Shown here: positions 59,295 to 64,000 of the stretch, in pieces
Numbering within the stretch: position 1 is the first letter of the stretch
Layout: the number at the start of each line of letters is the position of its first letter
Assembly: GCF_031846525.1 (NCBI RefSeq)
Contig: NZ_JAVRHM010000005.1
Coordinates: forward strand, 62,001 to 126,000
Length of the DNA stretch: 64,000 bases
Direction of reading: 5' to 3'
Source of the DNA: Autumnicola patrickiae
GTDB lineage: Bacteria; Bacteroidota; Bacteroidia; Flavobacteriales; Flavobacteriaceae
Program-made: the position numbers and the translations under genes
The notes under the pieces: model-generated
The model's database searches: none
What the model was told of the DNA's origin: nothing
The model's input: only the letters and a program-made list of their open reading frames with translations

Positions 59295-59651
59295 ATGATC
59301 ACCAGGCAATTTAAAATAGTAGATGAATTTGGAAGTCCGCTGTACAAGGCGCATGCTTCTATATCTAGCCAGAACGGTGCCGTGGCAAACTCAACCGGGT
59401 TTGCCATGCTTACCGGGAATCCTGAAGATCAGGTAAGGATCAGTTTTGTTGGGAGAAAGCCCAAAGTATTTTCCCTGGAGAATATTCCTCCAGTCGTAAC
59501 CCTTGAAATGAATATTGAAGCTATGCCAGAAGTAGTAGTACAATCAAACCCCAAAGAAACGCCGAAATATTTGTGGCCGGCAATAGGAGCCACAGTAGGA
59601 CTTTTGATCTTAATGAGTGTGGGATCAGAACCTAAGAAAGTCACTTTGTAA
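59295..59651 (+). CDS. Carboxypeptidase-regulatory-like domain protein with C-terminal membrane helix
   Basis: A 118-residue protein. Residues 4-73 look like the small beta domain (carboxypeptidase D regulatory-like) found at the N-terminus of SusC/TonB-dependent receptors: FKIVDEFGSPLYKAHASISS, VRISFVGRKPKVFSLENIPP. A segment MPEVVVQS, similar to the start of a receptor plug, follows. The C-terminus is a membrane helix (LWPAIGATVGLLILMSVG, 93-110) with a short tail. The next gene overlaps by one base (TAATG). It may be copied from a host receptor and used in the virion, for instance at a vertex. Confidence 0.68.
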   Translation: MITRQFKIVDEFGSPLYKAHASISSQNGAVANSTGFAMLTGNPEDQVRISFVGRKPKVFSLENIPPVVTLEMNIEAMPEVVVQSNPKETPKYLWPAIGATVGLLILMSVGSEPKKVTL

Positions 59652-60184
59652 TGCTTATATACGAAGAAAATGTACCGTCGAGCTACAGAGCTCCTTTTAT
59701 TGCAAAAGTGCAGGAAGTTAGCTCCAGATTGGGAATTAACCCAAACTGGTTGATGGCAATCATGAATTGGGAAAGTGCAAGGACCTTTTCTCCTTCTGTC
59801 AAGAACCCTCTTTCAAGTGCTACAGGCCTAATCCAGTTTATGCGTGATACCGCAATTGATCTTGGAACCACAGTTGAACAATTGGCGCAAATGTCCGCAG
59901 TTGATCAGTTGGAATGGGTGTATAGGTATTATGCCAGGTACAGATCTAAGCTAAATAGCTATACAGATCTATACCTAACAACTTTCTATCCGGTAGCTGT
60001 TGGAAAGCCTTCCAATTTTGTTTTAGGAACTTCAGATTCCAGGATTAGAGCTATTGCAAAAAGTAACCCGGCTTTTGACGTAAACAAAGATTTAAAGATC
60101 ACCAAGGGCGAAATTGAGCAGGTAATGCTACGTAAGATCCCTTCTAACTGGATCAACGAGTTTAAAAAAAAAACGGCGCGCTAA
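59651..60184 (+). CDS. Lytic transglycosylase (SLT domain)
   Basis: A 177-residue lytic transglycosylase of the SLT family that cuts the glycan strand of peptidoglycan. Catalytic Glu41 is in MAIMNWESARTFSP, followed by GLIQFM at 59-64 and, in the C-terminal third, an EF-hand-like loop DVNKDLKITKGE. The short C-terminus reads EFKKKTAR. Such enzymes open the wall during entry of phages, including the tailless FLiP. A -1 frameshift on ten A at 60164-60173 would add a membrane helix (see the next entry). Confidence 0.85.
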   Translation: MLIYEENVPSSYRAPFIAKVQEVSSRLGINPNWLMAIMNWESARTFSPSVKNPLSSATGLIQFMRDTAIDLGTTVEQLAQMSAVDQLEWVYRYYARYRSKLNSYTDLYLTTFYPVAVGKPSNFVLGTSDSRIRAIAKSNPAFDVNKDLKITKGEIEQVMLRKIPSNWINEFKKKTAR

Positions 60185-60270
60185 ACCTATTGTTAGTGGC
60201 CGGAATAGTGGCCGCCGGTTATGCACTTGTGCAAAGTGAAAGCGAAAATTCTAAACTAAAGAAAAAGTAA
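60164..60270 (+). other. Slippery A10 run and -1 frame extension with a membrane helix
   Basis: Near the 3' end of the transglycosylase is TTT followed by ten A (60164-60173). A -1 slip on the A-AAA-AAA heptamer leads into a frame open up to TAA at 60268-60270. It adds 32 residues, with a membrane helix LNLLLVAGIVAAGYALV and a basic end (ENSKLKKK). The total product would be 206 residues. The adjacent virion-like proteins have the same C-terminal anchor plan. A separate small ORF starting at TTG or GTG is an alternative. Confidence 0.55.
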
Positions 60271-63200
60271 ATGCCAGGATTAATAGTAGATAAAGTTGGG
60301 AAAGGAAGTGTAGTGAATAATACAAATATTCAGTACGCTTCGCCTGTTTATAATATTACGGAACTCAATGAACTAACCGCCGCAAAACCTGAAGCTGTTA
60401 AAGATCAGCAACGGCGTTTTGTTCGCGAGGAAAACTCCTATTACTACTATAATGCCGGCAACAATACCTGGGCGCCGGTAACTGAGGAAGTGGTTTCTCC
60501 CTCCAAGCCGAAAATCTATGCAGATCCGGTTAATGATCTACAAGAGCTTCAAGCCCTTCCGGAAAAAGATCTGGAAGATCAGCAACATAGATTTGTTAAT
60601 CTGGAGAATGCTTACTTCTTCTATAATGGAGATATAAACAAGTGGGAGAAAGTTAATCCTGAAACCGAAATTCCATTTGCCCCAAAATCAAAAGAACTTC
60701 CTAAAGGTCGGAAGGATCAGCAGTATTTTATCACTGAACATGGAACGAATAAAGTGATTCCTGATTATCTGTTAAAGCGGGGAATTATTGTTCAAACCCA
60801 GCGGGAATTTGAAGTAGCCAGTAGTGCCGGGATTAATTTAGAGGAAGTTTTTAAGAGATGGGATATGTTTTCTCATTATTCCGGTAGTCATAATCCAGGA
60901 GATAGAACTTATGGAGATGTTTCCCCTTCAAGTTTTCCTGCATTAAATCCAAATGATGGTGATGCAGTAAGTTTGACTTCTGAAGAATTTTACAGACAAA
61001 CGGCATGGGGATATGATCCAGTAAATGAAAGGATTTACTTAAATAAAAATTATCATCCATGCACGGGCTTTATTTCACCGCGCGAATTCGCTTATTACAA
61101 TTTTGAAGCTACAATGTCCTCTCCGAATGCAGATGATGATTTTATGGCTTTAGTTATTGCTTTTTGGACAGATCCAAAAACAGGCTATGAACATACATTA
61201 TCCGTTGTGAGGTGTATGATAGAGAATTCAGGGCAGGGGGATTATTCTTATAGCCTGATATATAACTTTTCTCAAACTACTGAAGAAACAATTATAGATG
61301 GTACTCACTTAGCGCCTTATCCTGTTGGTGGTTCAGGAGGTTGGAATACCTATGGGCCAACACGGGTTTCTGTAGTTAGAGCCGGAGATACTTTTCAAAT
61401 TAAAACATCTCAATTCGGTTCGGATGTAATTGATGATGCTACTTTAATAGAATTAAATTTAGCTGATTTTCCACAACTAGAGGGCTTTTCCGTTGCAAGT
61501 AGAGTGGGTTTTGCTGCCAGATCTCAAAAAGATGCTTATTTCTCTGATGTTTATTTCTCTGGACTGACAGATTATATTTTTTGGCCTAAAGAAGATTTTT
61601 ACGACACTTTTGAGTACAACCAGGAATTAGAAGAATTTATCCTTCAAGATCCGCAGACCGTGTTTTGTAAAGATTACTTTGGAATGAACAGATTTGTAGA
61701 TTCATATATGTTCAGGAAGAAATTCTATATCACTGAACGTGATGAAATTATTTGTTTTCAAGGAGATGAAGGTGTTTCCTGGGACCCGAATAATGCTCTT
61801 GTTCTTGGTTCCGACTTAAAACCTTTCTTAAATAAAGCTGATTTAGGTTCTGGATCAGGAGCGGCAACAATTACGAAGGCTACTATTTCAGAAATGATTG
61901 CTGACCAGGGCAACCAGCTTCAAGGAGATATTGTAAAAGTAACTGATGCGAGTGAAGATCCTACAGTGGAAGCCGGAACCTGGTATTATGAATATTTAGG
62001 CACGCTCAATGGAACTTTAGAAGATTACAGGAAGCTAACCCAAGAGGAAATCAACGATATTAAAGGGAATTCTACTAATGATCCAGCACGTAGAGATTTC
62101 ACAGGGGAATTAGATCTTTCTGAAGGTAAAAATGTTGCATATAAAGATTACGCGGCTGGGGATCTGGTTAATATTACAGCAAGTGCTGTTAAGAAAATTT
62201 GGAGTTTTGCTACAGTCCGAATAAAAGGGGATTTGGTTGGATCTATTCCTGCACAATGGAATTATTCAGGTCCTGCAATATCTCCTTCTCCTTTAAAAGT
62301 TAATGAGTTATCAGCATTATGTATCACAGATACCGATATCAGAATAGTTAACAGGATATTTGATTATTTCGACACAGAGGCACCTACAGTACCCCAAAAT
62401 CTTACTTCATCAGCCGTAACAGATTCATCTATGCAACTTAATTGGGATGAATCTATAGATAATGTTGGAGTAGAAAGTTATAATGTAAAACGGGTAAGCC
62501 TTTCAGATAATAATGAAATTGTAATTTCAACTTCTACTAATTCTTTATTAGTGGAAAATTTAATTGCAGAGACTGACTATAGTGTTTCTGTAACGGCTAT
62601 TGATTTAGACGGTAATGAATCTGATCCAAGTGATGTTTTACTTATTACTACTGAACCTGCTTCTTTATATACTTCAGAATATCAGGCTTGGCTTAATCAT
62701 GCTGATCAAAATGGATATGTATTGCCTACAGATGAACAAAAATTAATAGACAATCAAAAAATAATTAATTTAAAAACTGAAGAAGTATGGGATGAACTAG
62801 ATGTCCTATACTTTGGTGGAGCTGTTTATGAACCAACATCATTTGATACTAACTTTTATCGAATAAATGCTAAAAATCCAGGGACATTTACAAAAACTTC
62901 ACCTGTGGGGGAAGAACCTAATCCAGATATTCATCAACCTACATGGGTAAGTGGAGTTGGTTTTACCGGAGGAAACGGGAAACATTTTAGAACAGCATTT
63001 AATCCTTCTCTTCATGCAAATAAATTATCCCAGATAAGTGGAAGCTTAATAATGAATGTAATTGTACCAGATCCTTACGATCAAAGTTGGATTATGGGGG
63101 CTAGAGATACAGTTAATGATAATCAAATACTTATTGGTAATACACCTCAGAATACTATGATGTGTAGATTATTAGAAAATGGGCCGAATGTAGTTCTAGA

Positions 63201-63462
63201 ATCTCAAGCAGCATTAAATGGGCATTGGCATTTAGCAACTACAGGAACTAGTTTTAATATATATAAAGATGGCGAAAATGTTGGTTCAAAAAACCCAAAT
63301 ATTGGTAATTTACCTAATGCTGAACTTTATATTTTCGGATATAACGAAAACGGAACTCTCACAACAACTAATGGTATAACAACTTTGAAATATCTTGCCT
63401 TTGGTAGTGATTTGGAAGCAAAAGAAGCTGTAATAAGAAGTATAATGAACGAAACCTACTAA
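60271..63462 (+). CDS. Large spike/fibre protein with FN3 and a LamG-like domain
   Basis: A 1063-residue protein directly behind the frameshift ORF. The N-terminal part has two copies of a module (about 26-70 and 86-128) with DQQRRFVREENSYYYYNAGN and DQQHRFVNLENAYFFYNGDI. A related version appears later (residues 530-580). A long beta-rich region follows; a fibronectin type III domain lies at about 705-795 (APTVPQNLTSSAVTD and YSVSVTAIDLDGNESDPSDV). The last 160 residues look like a LamG/concanavalin-type sandwich (GHWHLATTGTSFNIYKDGEN). It probably recognises host surface glycans. Confidence 0.75.
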   Translation: MPGLIVDKVGKGSVVNNTNIQYASPVYNITELNELTAAKPEAVKDQQRRFVREENSYYYYNAGNNTWAPVTEEVVSPSKPKIYADPVNDLQELQALPEKDLEDQQHRFVNLENAYFFYNGDINKWEKVNPETEIPFAPKSKELPKGRKDQQYFITEHGTNKVIPDYLLKRGIIVQTQREFEVASSAGINLEEVFKRWDMFSHYSGSHNPGDRTYGDVSPSSFPALNPNDGDAVSLTSEEFYRQTAWGYDPVNERIYLNKNYHPCTGFISPREFAYYNFEATMSSPNADDDFMALVIAFWTDPKTGYEHTLSVVRCMIENSGQGDYSYSLIYNFSQTTEETIIDGTHLAPYPVGGSGGWNTYGPTRVSVVRAGDTFQIKTSQFGSDVIDDATLIELNLADFPQLEGFSVASRVGFAARSQKDAYFSDVYFSGLTDYIFWPKEDFYDTFEYNQELEEFILQDPQTVFCKDYFGMNRFVDSYMFRKKFYITERDEIICFQGDEGVSWDPNNALVLGSDLKPFLNKADLGSGSGAATITKATISEMIADQGNQLQGDIVKVTDASEDPTVEAGTWYYEYLGTLNGTLEDYRKLTQEEINDIKGNSTNDPARRDFTGELDLSEGKNVAYKDYAAGDLVNITASAVKKIWSFATVRIKGDLVGSIPAQWNYSGPAISPSPLKVNELSALCITDTDIRIVNRIFDYFDTEAPTVPQNLTSSAVTDSSMQLNWDESIDNVGVESYNVKRVSLSDNNEIVISTSTNSLLVENLIAETDYSVSVTAIDLDGNESDPSDVLLITTEPASLYTSEYQAWLNHADQNGYVLPTDEQKLIDNQKIINLKTEEVWDELDVLYFGGAVYEPTSFDTNFYRINAKNPGTFTKTSPVGEEPNPDIHQPTWVSGVGFTGGNGKHFRTAFNPSLHANKLSQISGSLIMNVIVPDPYDQSWIMGARDTVNDNQILIGNTPQNTMMCRLLENGPNVVLESQAALNGHWHLATTGTSFNIYKDGENVGSKNPNIGNLPNAELYIFGYNENGTLTTTNGITTLKYLAFGSDLEAKEAVIRSIMNETY

Positions 63463-63463
63463 T

Positions 63464-64000
63464 ATGAATCCTTTTATACACGCTCTTTTTACTGAGTATG
63501 GAGAAATGATACAAGTTACAGAAGTAGGAGAAACACTTGCTTATACTTGGTTTGGTCGTCCAAATATTGTATTTTCTGAAGAAGCTAATAAATATTGGGT
63601 AGGTTCTACAAGAGATATTTTAGAAGGCACAACACAGCACGTTACGGAATTTGATCTAATCAATAATACATATACTCCTGTTAGAGTGGGTACAGTCTAC
63701 GAGAAAGATGATCATAACCAAGCGCAAATTTTAATTCGATCAAGCGATAAAAGACTAATTGCTTTTTATTCTGAGCATAATGGAGCTGCTATAAGGTATA
63801 GAATTAGTACAAATCCTTTAAGCGGTTTAGAGTGGGGCGAAGAAAATATTCTGAATCCTGGAGGGACTTATACTTATCCTTCACCTTATCAGTCTACCAA
63901 TGGAAATATATTTTTATTTTACAGAACCGGGCATTACTGGAGATACATTAAATCTACTGATGGTGGGGAAACCTTTGGATCACCAGTTCTGTTCTATGAT
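63464..64000 (+). CDS. BNR_4-type beta-propeller protein (partial, 3' end outside)
   Basis: 179 codons are visible and the ORF runs off the right edge. It starts 1 base after the fibre gene with MNPFIHALFTEYGE. The pattern DDHNQAQILIRSSDKRLIAF and a following FYSEHN, then YRTGHYWRYIKSTDGGETF, matches the BNR_4 type of beta-propeller, a family that also holds some algal polysaccharide lyases (PL24/PL25-like). A depolymerase or glycan-binding spike is a reasonable guess. The active-site residues cannot be judged on a partial sequence. Confidence 0.6.
   Translation, partial: MNPFIHALFTEYGEMIQVTEVGETLAYTWFGRPNIVFSEEANKYWVGSTRDILEGTTQHVTEFDLINNTYTPVRVGTVYEKDDHNQAQILIRSSDKRLIAFYSEHNGAAIRYRISTNPLSGLEWGEENILNPGGTYTYPSPYQSTNGNIFLFYRTGHYWRYIKSTDGGETFGSPVLFYD

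Larger units (their letters stand above)
41909..64000. mobile_element. Integrated provirus-like element (left part, continues beyond the window)
   Basis: The element begins at the tRNA-Phe fragment and fills the rest of the window, at least 22 kb. Phage-like organisation is seen: a leftward cargo and repressor module, a divergent early operon of small genes and a replication-like gene, a regulatory zone, and a rightward structural block ending in a fibre-like protein. There is no terminase, portal, prohead protease, tape measure or tail-tube gene. The integrase must lie outside the window if there is one. Tailless membrane phages of Bacteroidota and their relatives (FLiP, Salisaeta icosahedral phage 1) are sensible comparators. 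Confidence 0.8.

Noticed and set aside
60271..63462. Diversity-generating retroelement target at the fibre C-terminus
   Set aside because: No reverse transcriptase or template repeat is found in the window, and the C-terminus looks LamG-like and not C-type-lectin-like.
53567..64000. Tailed-phage (HK97-type) structural module
   Set aside because: No terminase, portal, protease, tail tube or tape measure gene is present, and fibre-type genes already end the visible block.

Overview
The window comes from the chromosome of a marine-type member of the Flavobacteriaceae (Bacteroidota). The evidence is the Bacteroidota promoter pattern (TTG, about 19 bases, TAnnTTTG), gliding and type IX secretion genes (remB, porG, a PorP/SprF protein), the gene order porG-uppS-bamA-ompH-ompH, an AT-rich base composition, and the absence of clear Shine-Dalgarno sites at many starts. 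The exact genus cannot be read from the sequence.

Positions 1-41,700 are ordinary host chromosome. In order they hold: a TonB-like gene end and remB; a cytochrome oxidase assembly and subunit cluster (ctaB, two subunit III proteins, subunit IV, a cysteine-less SCO-like protein, SCO, DUF420); a MacAB-TolC-like export operon with two permeases and two adaptors; tsaB, a MscS channel, a phosphate transporter and an Nfu protein; the outer-membrane biogenesis operon with murI; nadK, a CBS protein, pdxJ and a hydrolase; a FadL-type porin with an SGNH lipoprotein; tig, clpP and clpX; an arsenic operon (arsR, DUF6428, a thiol phosphatase or reductase, ACR3); and a sulfotransferase.

At 41,909-41,949 lies the 3' part of a tRNA-Phe gene with no 5' half. 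This is the typical scar of integration at a tRNA 3' end. Everything from there to 64,000 reads as one integrated element that continues past the right edge. It opens with leftward cargo genes and a repressor (42,058-44,556). A divergent early operon of small genes follows, with a 591-residue replication-like protein, then a lipoprotein, small membrane proteins, an inverted accessory membrane gene and an SRAP (YedK/HMCES) protein. A regulatory zone (52,345-53,566) holds 10-bp-phased repeats and a candidate structured RNA. A rightward structural block (53,567-64,000) ends in a very large spike or fibre protein and a BNR-type beta-propeller protein.

The structural block has none of the tailed-phage hallmarks (terminase, portal, protease, tape measure). 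Instead it has small beta-rich proteins and several proteins that each carry one soluble domain plus one transmembrane helix: a transglutaminase-like protein, a carboxypeptidase-regulatory-like protein, and a lytic transglycosylase whose membrane helix seems to be reached by a -1 frameshift on a run of ten A. My best reading is a provirus of a tailless, probably membrane-containing, icosahedral phage of Flavobacteria. This is inference: no packaging ATPase, integrase or proven major capsid protein is visible in the window.
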